A DNA stretch of 37,288 nucleotides from positions 1 to 37,288 of IMG/VR virus record IMGVR_UViG_3300043419_000357; one strand, written 5' to 3'. Both the position numbers and the translations under genes were made by a program. Within the stretch, counting starts at the first letter, position 1. Each line of letters opens with the position of its first letter. This DNA comes from a virus. Of this stretch, positions 15,884 to 23,414 are shown in pieces. Below the pieces are notes generated by a model, which saw only the letters and a list, made by a program, of their open reading frames with translations, did no database searches and was not told the DNA's origin.

Positions 15884-16441
15884 CTATTTTAATTTTAAAA
15901 AAGTTGTCATAGAGTATCTTTGTCCTGAAGATACCATTTTTACTCCATGTCTGTAGCCCTCATGTGCTGGATGAACCAGTAGGCTGTACGCCTCTGGTTT
16001 AAATTCTATTCCAAGATTGGGATAAAATATTTCACCACCCTCATACTCATCATTTAAATATAGAACAACACCATACTTAAACTTAGGTCCAAGCCCTGAG
16101 TCGCTATGAGTTTTCATTTCTTGACCAATCACTGATCTATAGATTGTGTTAAAGCCAGTGTATTCATAAATATCTTTTTTCAGTATTGAATTTATTTCTT
16201 TTTTTATTTTTTCAAATAAGTCTATAACAATCTTATTAGTCTTATCATCAAAAGAACTACAACTTTCCAATATTAAAATTCTATCATCCCACTCACTATC
16301 CTCACCTCTTTCTGTATAGTTATATACAGACCACTCCTCTTCTGTAGCATTCTTTGCTACAGTAGTTAAAGCATCGGATTCTTCTTTAGTAATAAAATTA
16401 TTAATCACAAAAATATTTGGATCGGGATTGTTTATTATCAT
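15884..16441 (-). CDS. P4H-like 2OG-Fe(II) oxygenase
   Basis: 185 residues of the prolyl-4-hydroxylase superfamily. H112 and D114 (THSDSG) form the HxD metal motif, VLYLNDEYEGGEIFY is the family signature, H165 (YRHGV) is the distal ligand, and R175 in GQRYSMTTF likely binds 2-oxoglutarate. It is the only minus-strand gene between 1 and 24.8 kb and has its own leaderless promoter, suggesting independent acquisition or expression timing. Substrate unknown. One of four P4H-like genes here. Confidence 0.88.
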   Translation of the reverse strand: MIINNPDPNIFVINNFITKEESDALTTVAKNATEEEWSVYNYTERGEDSEWDDRILILESCSSFDDKTNKIVIDLFEKIKKEINSILKKDIYEYTGFNTIYRSVIGQEMKTHSDSGLGPKFKYGVVLYLNDEYEGGEIFYPNLGIEFKPEAYSLLVHPAHEGYRHGVKMVSSGQRYSMTTFLKLK

Positions 16442-16447
16442 GTACCT

Positions 16448-16453
16448 AGTATA
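16448..16453 (-). promoter_or_regulatory. Leaderless promoter -10 (minus strand)
   Basis: TATACT on the minus strand, six bases before the oxygenase ATG at 16441. It is divergent from the endolysin promoter. Confidence 0.6.
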
Positions 16454-16468
16454 CAGGATATAGTCATA

Positions 16469-16498
16469 TTGACACGGTAGTTATCAATATGCTATAAT
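16469..16498 (+). promoter_or_regulatory. Endolysin promoter
   Basis: TTGACA (16469-16474), 18 bases, TATAAT (16493-16498) with a TGC extended -10. AAGGAGG at 16511-16517 is the RBS for ATG 16526. Confidence 0.85.
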
Positions 16499-16525
16499 TA
16501 AGTAGAACTTAAGGAGGCCACAACC

Positions 16526-17152
16526 ATGGCAATTAAAGGATCATTAGAGGCAATCATAGAGGTTGCAAAGAAGGAAGTGGGCACAATTGAAGGCCCTAAA
16601 GATAACGAAACAAAGTACGGAGCATGGATGAAGGTAAACTTCCAGCCATGGTGCCAATCATTCGTTTCGTGGTGTGCATTCACCGCGGGAGTCAAGTCAT
16701 TCCCTAAGTCTGCATCAACAGTAGCAGCAGCAGATTGGTTTAAGAAGGCAGAGCGTTGGTCAGATGCTCGCAATGATGACCCACAGGCTGGAGACTGGAT
16801 CTATTTTGATTTCCCAGATGATGGTGTAAATCGTATTTCACATGTAGGTCTTTGCATTAAGAATAATGGTGATGGAACCATCCAAGTTATTGAAGGAAAT
16901 ACTTCAGGAACTGCTAAGGGAGATCAGCGCAATGGCGGAATGTGTGTTGAAAAGACTCGTGGCTATGTAAAGAACAACAAGAAGAAATTGCTTAATGCTG
17001 TAGTTGGTTGGGGTCGCCCAGTATATGCTGGAGAAGAAAATGCACCGCTTCTTAATAAGATTGCTGCGTCTACAACCACTGCACCCGCTGTCAAGCCAGT
17101 TGCAAAGGCTAGTAAGCCAGTTGCAAAGCCTGCAGCGAAGAAGGCAAAGTAA
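16526..17152 (+). CDS. CHAP-domain endolysin
   Basis: 208 residues. The CHAP catalytic Cys43 lies in PWCQSFVSWC, His106 in ISHVGL, and the third polar residue around 123-125 in VIEGN. It would cleave peptidoglycan cross-links or the amide bond. The C-terminal 45 residues are low-complexity with repeated KPVAK-type units and many lysines, probably a cell-wall-attaching or flexible tail. It has a strong promoter and RBS of its own. No signal peptide, so release through a holin is expected. Confidence 0.88.
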   Translation: MAIKGSLEAIIEVAKKEVGTIEGPKDNETKYGAWMKVNFQPWCQSFVSWCAFTAGVKSFPKSASTVAAADWFKKAERWSDARNDDPQAGDWIYFDFPDDGVNRISHVGLCIKNNGDGTIQVIEGNTSGTAKGDQRNGGMCVEKTRGYVKNNKKKLLNAVVGWGRPVYAGEENAPLLNKIAASTTTAPAVKPVAKASKPVAKPAAKKAK

Positions 17153-17353
17153 ATGGAATCAATAAAGAAGTCATCAATTAAAACAATTACTTGGGAAACA
17201 TTTCACCTTGTAGTTCTTGCTGGAATTATTTACCTATTTACTGGTGAATGGGAGTATGCAAGCCTTGGGGCAATCTTGTATATTGGTATTGAGGCACTTG
17301 GATATTATATACACGAAAGACTATGGGCAAAGTTTGGAAAGAAGGTCAGGTAA
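17153..17353 (+). CDS. DUF2061-like membrane protein
   Basis: 66 residues. The pattern KTITWETFHLVVLAGIIYLFTG, then IGIEALGYYIHERLWAKFG, matches the DUF2061 family: two hydrophobic helices and a conserved YYxHERxW end. The ATG directly follows the endolysin stop. Possibly another lysis-linked membrane protein, but the family has no established role. Confidence 0.8.
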   Translation: MESIKKSSIKTITWETFHLVVLAGIIYLFTGEWEYASLGAILYIGIEALGYYIHERLWAKFGKKVR

Positions 17354-17457
17354 TGCGTATTAGAATTATTAGATTTGTTGTAAAGGTCCTTGGATATGAG
17401 TGGGGTGGAGATTCTCTAAATGCCCCAATCTGGACAGTTAAAGCAAAGAAAAAGTAA
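17353..17457 (+). CDS. Small basic protein
   Basis: 34 residues, ATG overlapping the previous TAA (TAATG). Sequence MRIRIIRFVVKVLGYEWGGD then a basic end. Possible amphipathic membrane-associated peptide. Support comes from the tight coupling and lack of a gap; family unknown. Confidence 0.5.
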   Translation: MRIRIIRFVVKVLGYEWGGDSLNAPIWTVKAKKK

Positions 17458-17466
17458 TACTATAAA

Positions 17467-18090
17467 ATGGATCTTGAATCTGCTTCTATAAAACCAACTT
17501 ATATTAATGCAGGTTCGGTTGCTGTATATGAAGACTTCTGGGACTTAAATGAAGAAGATCTCACAAGTTTTGTAGATGAGTTATCAGATAATCTTTCAGG
17601 CCTTAGTTTTATTCCATCACAGGTAGGGGCAGATAGAGAGTCTGATAATCCATATACCCAGCAGTCTGTTAGAACAAGTTATGAAATGTCACTAACTAGG
17701 TTTGCTACAACTAATAAATCAGTAAAAAAAATAAACGACAAGTGCATTAGTTTTATCGGTTCTGCAATTAAAAACTATAAAGAAATTTTTAATATAGAGC
17801 AGGACATTGTTATTGGTGAGCCACACATACTTCTTAGGTACTTGGAAGGTAATAAGTTTAACCAGCACTACGATGGTGGAACTGAAACAAAGAGATGTGT
17901 ATCTGCTCTGGTCTATCTTAATGATAACTATGAGGGTGGAGAATTAGAGTTTACCAACTTTGGTTTAAAGATAAAGCCAAAGGCTGGGTCGCTAATACTT
18001 TTTCCATCAAACTATGCATATGCACACATTGCTCATCCAGTAACTTCTGGAACTAAATACGTAATAACTACATGGGGACACGATAGGTAA
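17467..18090 (+). CDS. P4H-like 2OG-Fe(II) oxygenase
   Basis: 207 residues. H134 and D136 (HYDGG), signature VYLNDNYEGGELEF, distal H190 (AHPV), and K197 in TKYVITTWG as the likely 2-oxoglutarate ligand. No RBS is visible; TAATAC sits six bases before the ATG with TGGACA 18 bases farther up, a weaker version of the leaderless promoter. Followed directly by an FmdB-like zinc protein. Second of four P4H-like enzymes in the window. Confidence 0.88.
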   Translation: MDLESASIKPTYINAGSVAVYEDFWDLNEEDLTSFVDELSDNLSGLSFIPSQVGADRESDNPYTQQSVRTSYEMSLTRFATTNKSVKKINDKCISFIGSAIKNYKEIFNIEQDIVIGEPHILLRYLEGNKFNQHYDGGTETKRCVSALVYLNDNYEGGELEFTNFGLKIKPKAGSLILFPSNYAYAHIAHPVTSGTKYVITTWGHDR

Positions 18091-18092
18091 AA

Positions 18093-18278
18093 ATGGCAAT
18101 TTATGAATATAATTGTGAGACATGCAAAAAAGAATATGTTAAGCAAAGATCAATTAAAGATGATGATCCAGGGTATAAGTGCGATACTTGCAATACTTCG
18201 CTAGTTCGTGTATACTCTAATATAGGAGCAGTTTTTAACGGGAGTGGCTTTTATAGCACCGATAACAGAAAGAAGTAG
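18093..18278 (+). CDS. FmdB-like zinc-ribbon protein
   Basis: 61 residues: MAIYEYNCETC...YKCDTCNT, the CxxC...CxxC pattern of the FmdB/CxxC_CXXC_SSSS family, found in bacteria and phages. The C-terminal GSGFYSTD motif is also typical. Probably nucleic-acid or protein binding. Two bases after the oxygenase gene, so co-transcribed. Confidence 0.85.
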   Translation: MAIYEYNCETCKKEYVKQRSIKDDDPGYKCDTCNTSLVRVYSNIGAVFNGSGFYSTDNRKK

Positions 18279-18284
18279 TATACT

Positions 18285-18539
18285 ATGAATACAATGATAG
18301 ATACCCCTCAAGAAGTTAAAGAGTGGTTGCTTAAGGCAACTGATAGATGTGACTCTTGTGCAGCCGAAGCACTGGTGCAGGTTACTGGGATTAACGGAGA
18401 ACTGCTATTTTGTGGGCATCACTATAATAGTATAATGAGTGATCCAGCAGGGTATAAAAAGATGATGTCATTTATGATAAGCATTATAGATGAACGAGAT
18501 AAACTTATTGAAAACAAAGCAAAGGGGAAAGATTACTAA
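18285..18539 (+). CDS. DUF7455-like zinc protein
   Basis: 84 residues. DRCDSCAAEALVQV and GELLFCGHHYN match the DUF7455 pattern widespread in Actinobacteria and their phages; the CxxC and CxHH clusters likely bind zinc. TATACT abuts ATG 18285, so the in-frame ATG 18294 may be the true leaderless start. Overlaps the nuclease gene by one base. Function unknown; supports an actinobacterial host. Confidence 0.82.
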   Translation: MNTMIDTPQEVKEWLLKATDRCDSCAAEALVQVTGINGELLFCGHHYNSIMSDPAGYKKMMSFMISIIDERDKLIENKAKGKDY

Positions 18540-18946
18540 TGTATGAATACTATGTAAGGAAAGTAGAGAATGTTGTTGATGGAGATACCATCGATGTTCT
18601 CATTGATTTAGGGTTTGATATCCTATTCGCATCTCGTGTTAGACTGGCTGGTATTGATACCCCTGAGTCTCGCACAAAGGATCTTGCAGAGAAGGCACTT
18701 GGTCTAGAAGCCAAGGAGTATCTAAAGAAGCATCTTAAGGATGCCAAGTCTGTTGTTATTAAGACTGAGAAGATGGATTCATCAGAAAAGTATGGTCGCA
18801 TTTTAGGCTGGGTATACATTAATGGAGATACTGTATCTCTTAATGACATGATGATCAATGATGGCTATGCATGGGGATACCTAGGCGACACCAAGATCAA
18901 GGACTTTGATGCCCTTGCAAAGGCTAGAAAGAAGTCTGGAAAGTGA
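18539..18946 (+). CDS. Staphylococcal-nuclease-like (SNase) protein
   Basis: 135 residues with the SNase/thermonuclease pattern: VVDGDTIDV, RLAGIDTPES (catalytic Arg and Glu region) and SSEKYGRILGWVY (second catalytic Arg). No signal peptide is present, so it would act inside the cell, possibly on host DNA or RNA. Its TGA overlaps the GTG start of the next gene. Confidence 0.9.
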   Translation: MYEYYVRKVENVVDGDTIDVLIDLGFDILFASRVRLAGIDTPESRTKDLAEKALGLEAKEYLKKHLKDAKSVVIKTEKMDSSEKYGRILGWVYINGDTVSLNDMMINDGYAWGYLGDTKIKDFDALAKARKKSGK

Positions 18947-19197
18947 GCCATGTACTTTACTTCACAGCGGAGTGGTGTAATCCTTGCCAGAGGACTAAGC
19001 CAGTAGCAGAAGAGTTAAAGCGTGATGGAGTAATAGACTTTATGTTTATTGATGCTGACTCAGAAACTGATCTAGTTCAAAAGTTTGATGTTAAGTCTAT
19101 TCCCACATATATTCTTCTTGAAGATGGAAAAGAGATTAGAAGAATGAATGGCGCAAAAACAAAAGAGCAGTTCTTAGAATTCATTTCTAATGGATGA
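18943..19197 (+). CDS. Thioredoxin-like protein
   Basis: 84 residues starting at GTG 18943 (GTGA overlap with the previous stop). Active site WCNPC (C12/C15) and cis-Pro in KSIPTYILL. A cytoplasmic dithiol reductase that could reduce ribonucleotide reductase or the phage AhpC/AhpD. The CNPC dipeptide differs from the standard CGPC. Confidence 0.9.
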   Translation: MSHVLYFTAEWCNPCQRTKPVAEELKRDGVIDFMFIDADSETDLVQKFDVKSIPTYILLEDGKEIRRMNGAKTKEQFLEFISNG

Positions 19198-19519
19198 GTT
19201 TGACATAGTAGATAGCCTTATCTTTAATGGTGGGCTAGAGTTTGCAGGCAAAGATTCTGAAACTGGAGAGCCACTATACAGGCCTACAGAAAGACTTAAA
19301 GAGATAGACTCTAGACTAAGCGATGAACTCTCTATATATTTTTCAGAGGTCACTCTAAGGCTTTGGGAAAAAGGTTTCTTGGATATGGATATAACTGATG
19401 AAGATCCAATTGTAAACTTGGGTCCAAAATCACTTGATGTCCTGGCTATAAAATCTTTAGACAAAGATGAAAGAGTTGTTATTGAGGAAATAATTAAGGC
19501 TCTTTCTAACAAAAACTGA
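19190..19519 (+). CDS. Hypothetical acidic protein
   Basis: 109 residues, acidic, alpha/beta, no Cys, signal or membrane segment. Overlaps the thioredoxin gene by eight bases, so translation is coupled. No family recognised. Confidence 0.75.
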   Translation: MDEFDIVDSLIFNGGLEFAGKDSETGEPLYRPTERLKEIDSRLSDELSIYFSEVTLRLWEKGFLDMDITDEDPIVNLGPKSLDVLAIKSLDKDERVVIEEIIKALSNKN

Positions 19520-19542
19520 TATACTAAGTATCTGGAGTATTA

Positions 19543-19959
19543 ATGAATAATATATATGGTGCTATCGGACTAACAGTTACTGCCTTGCTGCTTCTTTATA
19601 TTTATATTCTTAAGAATAGAATAAGAAATAAGCAAGAAGTAATTGTAAGCCAAGCAATGCTACAGTATAGATATAGTACTAGAAATAAAAAATCTAGGAA
19701 ACTAAAGGTACGGTCACAATCAAAAAACCAATATGATAAAACAAACATAAAGGTTATTATTTTTGACAACAACGCCTATTGGATTAAAGATAATATATTT
19801 TACAAGGCACCCCTTGTTGATCAATTAATCAATAAAGAGGCTGCAGAGCAAGTTGACACAATACACATGGATAAGGTACAATTAGATAAGATGCTGTTCA
19901 TAATGGACAGACTGAGAGAAGGGATTGACGATGATAGTAGGGGTTCAAGGGACGAGTAG
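19543..19959 (+). CDS. Membrane-anchored hypothetical protein
   Basis: 138 residues. One N-terminal transmembrane helix (about 5-23), then a basic stretch (RNKKSRKLKVRSQSK), then a soluble region with FDNNAYWIKDNIFYKA and DTIHMDKVQLDKMLFIMDRL. GGAG lies upstream of the ATG. I believe this is a conserved phage family but cannot name a function. Confidence 0.75.
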   Translation: MNNIYGAIGLTVTALLLLYIYILKNRIRNKQEVIVSQAMLQYRYSTRNKKSRKLKVRSQSKNQYDKTNIKVIIFDNNAYWIKDNIFYKAPLVDQLINKEAAEQVDTIHMDKVQLDKMLFIMDRLREGIDDDSRGSRDE

Positions 19960-20281
19960 TTTTGACAACTACCAAGTATTCCTTAGATCAATGGCCGTTG
20001 CCCTTTCTGAACTATTGGATGAGGACAAAGAATTTTATATATATTCTGCTGGCCCTAATAACATTAACATGATGGCAATGGAGTTTGCCAATCTGTCTGA
20101 AAAGGGAATGAAGTTACGAGGAAAATCTATTAAGTTTTTAAAAGTTACTCCTCAGTGGCTAGAAGAAAACATCTTAGAGATTAACCACTTTGCTTTTTTA
20201 TGTAATCCAAAAGAGCCAGTGTCAAAGATTGCTCACATATCAAAACTAAATAATATAAACACAAACGTATACAACTTTTAG
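19931..20281 (+). CDS. SLOG-like (YspA-type) hypothetical protein
   Basis: 116 residues. The start GVQGTSSFDNYQVF resembles the nucleotide-binding loop of SLOG-superfamily proteins (GSR.F.DY pattern), followed by an FYIYSAGP strand, with HFAFLCNPKEP near the end where family members keep a conserved acidic/proline motif. ATG 19931 is chosen because AAGGG lies upstream. It overlaps the membrane-anchored gene by 29 bases. SLOG proteins bind nucleotide derivatives; assignment is tentative. Confidence 0.6.
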   Translation: MIVGVQGTSSFDNYQVFLRSMAVALSELLDEDKEFYIYSAGPNNINMMAMEFANLSEKGMKLRGKSIKFLKVTPQWLEENILEINHFAFLCNPKEPVSKIAHISKLNNINTNVYNF

Positions 20282-20314
20282 ATAAAGTTAAATACATAAC
20301 AGAATGGAAACATT

Positions 20315-20527
20315 ATGAAATTAATTAATTCTTTAGATACTATGGAATCAATAGTAAACAAGAACAAGCAACTATCTTGGGATGGTTGGACAGTGGTTGA
20401 GACATTTCCTTCAGAGAAAGCCTACTACTCAAAGTTTGGCATTTATAAGAATAATAAGTGGCAAATGAAGAAAGAGTTTGTTCCTTCTAACCAAGGTTGG
20501 GAAATTCCTGATAAGTATGTGATCTAA
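20315..20527 (+). CDS. Hypothetical protein
   Basis: 70 residues, rich in Trp, Lys and Tyr (SWDGWTVVETF, KNNKWQMKKEF, NQGWEIPDKY). The repeated W-containing strands suggest a small beta domain. GGAAAC precedes the ATG. It abuts the WhiB-like gene. Family not recognised. Confidence 0.75.
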   Translation: MKLINSLDTMESIVNKNKQLSWDGWTVVETFPSEKAYYSKFGIYKNNKWQMKKEFVPSNQGWEIPDKYVI

Positions 20528-20809
20528 ATGAATAAGTTTAAATGGAAAGATGATGCAGTATGTCTAGACTATGACACAAACTTATTCTTTGAGAAATATG
20601 AAGAAGATGAATTGCTTAGGCCTGCCATTGATGCTCTTTGCTCTTCCTGTCCAGTAAGAAAAGAATGTTTTTCTGTGGGTATATCAGGGAAAGAGTGGGG
20701 CGTTTGGGGTGGTGTATACCTAGAAAATGGAGAACTATCAAAAGAATTCTCTAGCCATAAGAGCAAAGATGACTGGGGAATGACTTGGCAATCATTAACA
20801 ATGGAGTAA
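20528..20809 (+). CDS. WhiB-family Fe-S regulator
   Basis: 93 residues. The four cluster cysteines C12, C38, C41 and C47 (CSSCPVRKEC) and the GVWGG turn at 58-62 define the WhiB family, which is restricted to Actinobacteria and their phages. The C-terminal basic DNA-binding patch is weak. Likely modulates sigma factor activity to redirect host transcription. It is the best single marker of host phylum. Confidence 0.95.
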   Translation: MNKFKWKDDAVCLDYDTNLFFEKYEEDELLRPAIDALCSSCPVRKECFSVGISGKEWGVWGGVYLENGELSKEFSSHKSKDDWGMTWQSLTME

Positions 20810-20810
20810 T

Positions 20811-21050
20811 ATGTATACAGATGAAATGAGACGGGCTTTTAGATCTATTGAGTGTCCCAAAAACTTTTCTTTAGAGGTTATAGACAATGATAATTTTATA
20901 ACACTTAAGGCAAAAGAAAAAGTTTTTATGTCATTAGAAACAGTAGACCTCAAAAGACAAGCAATTGAGTATATGATTCGTGTTAAGAAGGCCTTAGAGG
21001 ACAACGGGGCTATTGTATTGCTAGTGAGAGAAGGTGGTAAAGAATTATGA
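20811..21050 (+). CDS. Hypothetical protein
   Basis: 79 residues, alpha/beta, charged, with no special motif. GGAG RBS within the end of the WhiB gene. Overlaps the next ATG (ATGA). No family recognised. Confidence 0.75.
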   Translation: MYTDEMRRAFRSIECPKNFSLEVIDNDNFITLKAKEKVFMSLETVDLKRQAIEYMIRVKKALEDNGAIVLLVREGGKEL

Positions 21051-21451
21051 TACAGTCTATACTACTAATTATATTATCAGTCATAGCAACTTCCTTTGCT
21101 TTTCTTTACTACGATCAAAAAAAGAAAAACGTACTTGTGCTTGCACAAACATTAGAGTTTTTAATGTTACAAGAAGAGCAGCAAGAGCAATCAAAAACTG
21201 AAAAAGATCAAGTCAATGAAGACTTTTTAAAATTTATTTCAGATTCTCGTGATGTGGCTTACACCTACATAGAAGATATGCAGTTGTCTTTAAATAAGTT
21301 TATTAATGATATTGAGCCAGAGATTAATTATTTTAAAGAGTACGGAGACATTGGATCTATGTCGCCAAACTACTACTCTATGAAAAAAATTGTTGGGTCC
21401 TATGAGGAGTTAAAAAAAATACTTCCAGAAGATGAAGTCAAGGAAGACTAA
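21047..21451 (+). CDS. Membrane-anchored coiled-coil protein
   Basis: 134 residues. One N-terminal transmembrane helix (SILLIILSVIATSFAFLYY, about 4-22), then a Glu/Gln-rich helix (LQEEQQEQSKTEKDQ) and an acidic C terminus. One-base overlap with the next gene. Function unknown. Confidence 0.75.
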   Translation: MIQSILLIILSVIATSFAFLYYDQKKKNVLVLAQTLEFLMLQEEQQEQSKTEKDQVNEDFLKFISDSRDVAYTYIEDMQLSLNKFINDIEPEINYFKEYGDIGSMSPNYYSMKKIVGSYEELKKILPEDEVKED

Positions 21452-22161
21452 TGATCTTTTATATTTTTACATCGGACTTTAAACTTATAAAGCAGTTAAA
21501 TAAGTTTGGCGTTTATGGTGTATTGCATACTTATAATACATACCAAACAAGTCCTTTTGTAACAATACCGAAAGAACTACAGAAAACAAACATAAAGCAC
21601 ATGATCGCAGTCAGACCATATACGATATCTCCGCAACTTCTTTCTCAGATAGGAAGAACATTTGATAGCCTTTATGGTGACAAAGTTTTACAAATAAACT
21701 TGATCTCTGGATGGATTAAAGATAATGAAAAAAATGCTGGGGGAGTAATTGGTGCAGTAAATGACAACTCATCAAGAGAAGACAAGTCAAAGTATCTTGT
21801 AGAGTATATAGAGTCATTAGAGGGATTAGAAGTAAAGGGCCTAGACTACTATGTATCAGTAACAAATAATTTTACCTTTAATGCAGCAGCAAAACACAAT
21901 AGCAAAATGATAATAGACTATGCTCACTTTGAAGAAAATAGGTACGACATTAAAGATAAAAGAATTATGGTAATGTTAAGCCCTACTAGAAATGATGGAA
22001 GCCCAAAAACACATGAAGAACTTCTGCTTAGTGTTAAAAAGTTAAAAGAAAATGGCATCAATGAGTTAATATTTCCTGGAGGAAGCCAAGATATTATTGA
22101 CAATACCCTATCTTTTATAAAAAAATATAAAGGGCTATCAGATCAGGCTGTGGTAGAATAG
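21451..22161 (+). CDS. Luciferase-like (LLM) TIM-barrel protein
   Basis: 236 residues. HMIAVRPYTISPQLLSQIGRTFDSL and VLQINLISGWIKDN resemble the RPG...P...A...DxLSxGR and lNvVtG segments of SsuD/LLM flavin monooxygenases, and KSKYLVEYIESLEG fits the ERY.R..E helix. The protein is shorter than the usual 300 or more residues and lacks part of the barrel. A flavin-dependent or degenerate enzyme is possible. Assignment by motif reading only. Confidence 0.55.
   Translation: MIFYIFTSDFKLIKQLNKFGVYGVLHTYNTYQTSPFVTIPKELQKTNIKHMIAVRPYTISPQLLSQIGRTFDSLYGDKVLQINLISGWIKDNEKNAGGVIGAVNDNSSREDKSKYLVEYIESLEGLEVKGLDYYVSVTNNFTFNAAAKHNSKMIIDYAHFEENRYDIKDKRIMVMLSPTRNDGSPKTHEELLLSVKKLKENGINELIFPGGSQDIIDNTLSFIKKYKGLSDQAVVE
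22151..22159 (+). promoter_or_regulatory. Extended -10 leaderless promoter
   Basis: TGG plus TAGAAT, six bases before ATG 22166; lies in the last codons of the luciferase-like gene. Confidence 0.5.
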
Positions 22162-22165
22162 ATAT

Positions 22166-22318
22166 ATGATAACATTCAAGTCATACCAAGATCTAGCATA
22201 TCAGGCATTTTATTCATGCCATGTATTTGGCTGTGAAATTGAAGCAGAAAAACTATACCCCACTGAAACCCAAATTAGAGATGTCTGTATAAAACACTAT
22301 ACAGAACTAACAAAGTAA
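22166..22318 (+). CDS. Zinc-finger-like micro-protein
   Basis: 50 residues with SCHVFGCEIEAEKLYP and VCIKHYTEL: two Cys plus a Cys/His pair that could bind one zinc. No RBS; leaderless from TAGAAT six bases upstream. Similar in style to the micro-protein at 31608-31733. Family unknown. Confidence 0.6.
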   Translation: MITFKSYQDLAYQAFYSCHVFGCEIEAEKLYPTETQIRDVCIKHYTELTK

Positions 22319-22336
22319 TATCCTAGGAGGAATACT

Positions 22337-22633
22337 ATGACACATCACAACGAAACAAACTCACAGATCAAGGCAGCACTTGCATCTTACGGACGCTCAG
22401 TCCTTGGTGCAGCAATTGCTCTTTACGCATCAGGCGTAACTGATCCAAAGACACTTGCTTACTCACTGCTTGGTGCAATCGTACCAGTTGCTTTGAGAGC
22501 AGTCAACCCTAACGACAAGGCATTCGGCAAGTTGCCATCAGTCGAAGAGGTAGACGTAGCGGTAAAGACTGCTAAGGTCGTTAAGAAGGCAGCAAAGAAG
22601 GCTCCTGCAAAGAAGGCAGTAGCAAAGAAGTAA
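22337..22633 (+). CDS. Membrane protein with histone-H1-like Lys/Ala tail
   Basis: 98 residues. Hydrophobic helix or helices from about 15 to 55 (SVLGAAIALYASG; TLAYSLLGAIVPVAL), then VNPNDKAFGK, then a tail of KKAAKKAPAKKA repeats. The first part resembles phage holin-like or small membrane proteins; the tail resembles histone H1/HU-type tails, echoing the endolysin tail. Strong AGGAGG RBS. Followed by a terminator. Confidence 0.7.
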   Translation: MTHHNETNSQIKAALASYGRSVLGAAIALYASGVTDPKTLAYSLLGAIVPVALRAVNPNDKAFGKLPSVEEVDVAVKTAKVVKKAAKKAPAKKAVAKK

Positions 22634-22646
22634 TTCTTTAGATTAG

Positions 22647-22676
22647 CAGGCTAGGGTAGTTGACTAGCCTGTTTTT
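22647..22676 (+). terminator. Intrinsic terminator overlapping a promoter
   Basis: CAGGCTAG (22647-22654) pairs with CTAGCCTG (22664-22671), 9-base loop, then TTTTT. The -35 box of the Hsp20 promoter lies in its loop and 3' arm. Confidence 0.85.
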
Positions 22677-22688
22677 CTATGCTATAAT
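22660..22688 (+). promoter_or_regulatory. Hsp20 promoter
   Basis: TTGACT, 17-base spacer, TATAAT with a TGC extended -10. Predicted start near 22695, giving a leader of about 50 bases. Confidence 0.88.
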
Positions 22689-22719
22689 ATTTATACCTGC
22701 CCATATGGGGGGAATTAAT

Positions 22720-22742
22720 TTATTCGCTTGAAAGGGGAATAA
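22720..22742 (+). promoter_or_regulatory. Possible RNA thermometer at the Hsp20 RBS
   Basis: TTATTC (22720-22725) can pair with GAATAA (22737-22742), holding the AAAGGGG RBS in the loop and stem just before ATG 22744. A CCCATATGGG palindrome lies at 22700-22709 in the same leader. Confidence 0.4.
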
Positions 22743-22743
22743 T

Positions 22744-23148
22744 ATGGTAGTAGAAACAATGCTGGGTCTTTTAGATGATCCATTCTTTAATCGATTCAAT
22801 CAAACAATCAGAACAACACAAAATAACTATCCACCTTATAATGTAATTAAGGTAGGAGAAGACCTATTTATTTTGGAATTTGCATTAGCAGGTTTTGATA
22901 AGGAAGAGGTATCGATTACAGTAGAAAATAATCAACTAAAGGTTAGCGGACAGCGATCTGAAGTTGATGAGGATGATTCTGTGATTTTCTTGCACAAGGG
23001 AATTGCAGCAAGAAAGTTCTCAACTGTATTTAACTTGCCAGAGTATATGGAAGTTGAATCAGCAATATTCTCAAATGGTATTCTAGAGTTAACACTCGAA
23101 AAGCATGTGCCTGAAGAGAAGAAGCCAAAAACTATTGAAATTCAGTAG
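22744..23148 (+). CDS. Hsp20 small heat-shock protein
   Basis: 134 residues, IbpA-like. The alpha-crystallin domain runs from about 30 to 120: VIKVGEDLFILEFALAGFDKEEVSITVENNQLKVSG and the NGILELTLEK end (the family's GvLtl strand). N-terminal DPFFNRF is a typical IbpA-class motif. Holds unfolding proteins for refolding; phage copies, known in cyanophages, may aid particle assembly. It has its own strong promoter and structured leader. Confidence 0.92.
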   Translation: MVVETMLGLLDDPFFNRFNQTIRTTQNNYPPYNVIKVGEDLFILEFALAGFDKEEVSITVENNQLKVSGQRSEVDEDDSVIFLHKGIAARKFSTVFNLPEYMEVESAIFSNGILELTLEKHVPEEKKPKTIEIQ

Positions 23149-23160
23149 TATAATATATAA

Positions 23161-23280
23161 CATTCCGCTATGAGACTTTAAAAGGTTTTACAACGGATGC
23201 TCCTACGAGTGGAGAGTTAGCAGGAGTCGAATCTTCGTGGCTAATAGACCTGAGCAGTCGTCTATAAACTGCTCATTTAC
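23161..23280 (+). ncRNA. Candidate structured RNA 1
   Basis: Non-coding stretch after a TATAAT at 23149-23154. It contains TCCG/CGGA and CTCCT/AGGAG pairings and ends in a 7-bp hairpin GAGCAGT/ACTGCTC (23252-23274). It has TCGAATC, recalling a tRNA T loop, but no tRNA fold can be drawn. No ORF of note. Identity unknown. Confidence 0.4.
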
Positions 23281-23297
23281 TATGCTACAATATAATA

Positions 23298-23414
23298 GTC
23301 GGGGGAGACAGCGACATTAAATACCTGGCATGCCTCACGCAGGACCTTGGGATGGATTAGTTACCTATTCTATACACGACCTGGGCCATAGTGCTTGAAT
23401 CGCCTGCGTGGGGC
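23298..23414 (+). ncRNA. Candidate structured RNA 2
   Basis: Follows TACAAT with a TGC extension at 23283-23291 and an overlapping TATAAT at 23291-23296. A GTCG/CGAC hairpin (23298-23315) is followed by a 12-bp closing helix between 23332-23343 and 23403-23414 (one G-U pair) around a 59-base internal region. Such a long perfect helix in an AT-rich genome is unlikely by chance. No known RNA class recognised. Confidence 0.5.

Noticed and set aside
23161-23280. tRNA or tmRNA in the post-Hsp20 gap
   Set aside because: TCGAATC resembles a T loop, but no acceptor or anticodon arm can be paired around it.
23331-23399. 22-codon ORF beginning ATGCCTCACGC inside RNA candidate 2
   Set aside because: Its bases form the closing helix of the RNA and it has no RBS at a proper distance; structure explains the sequence better.
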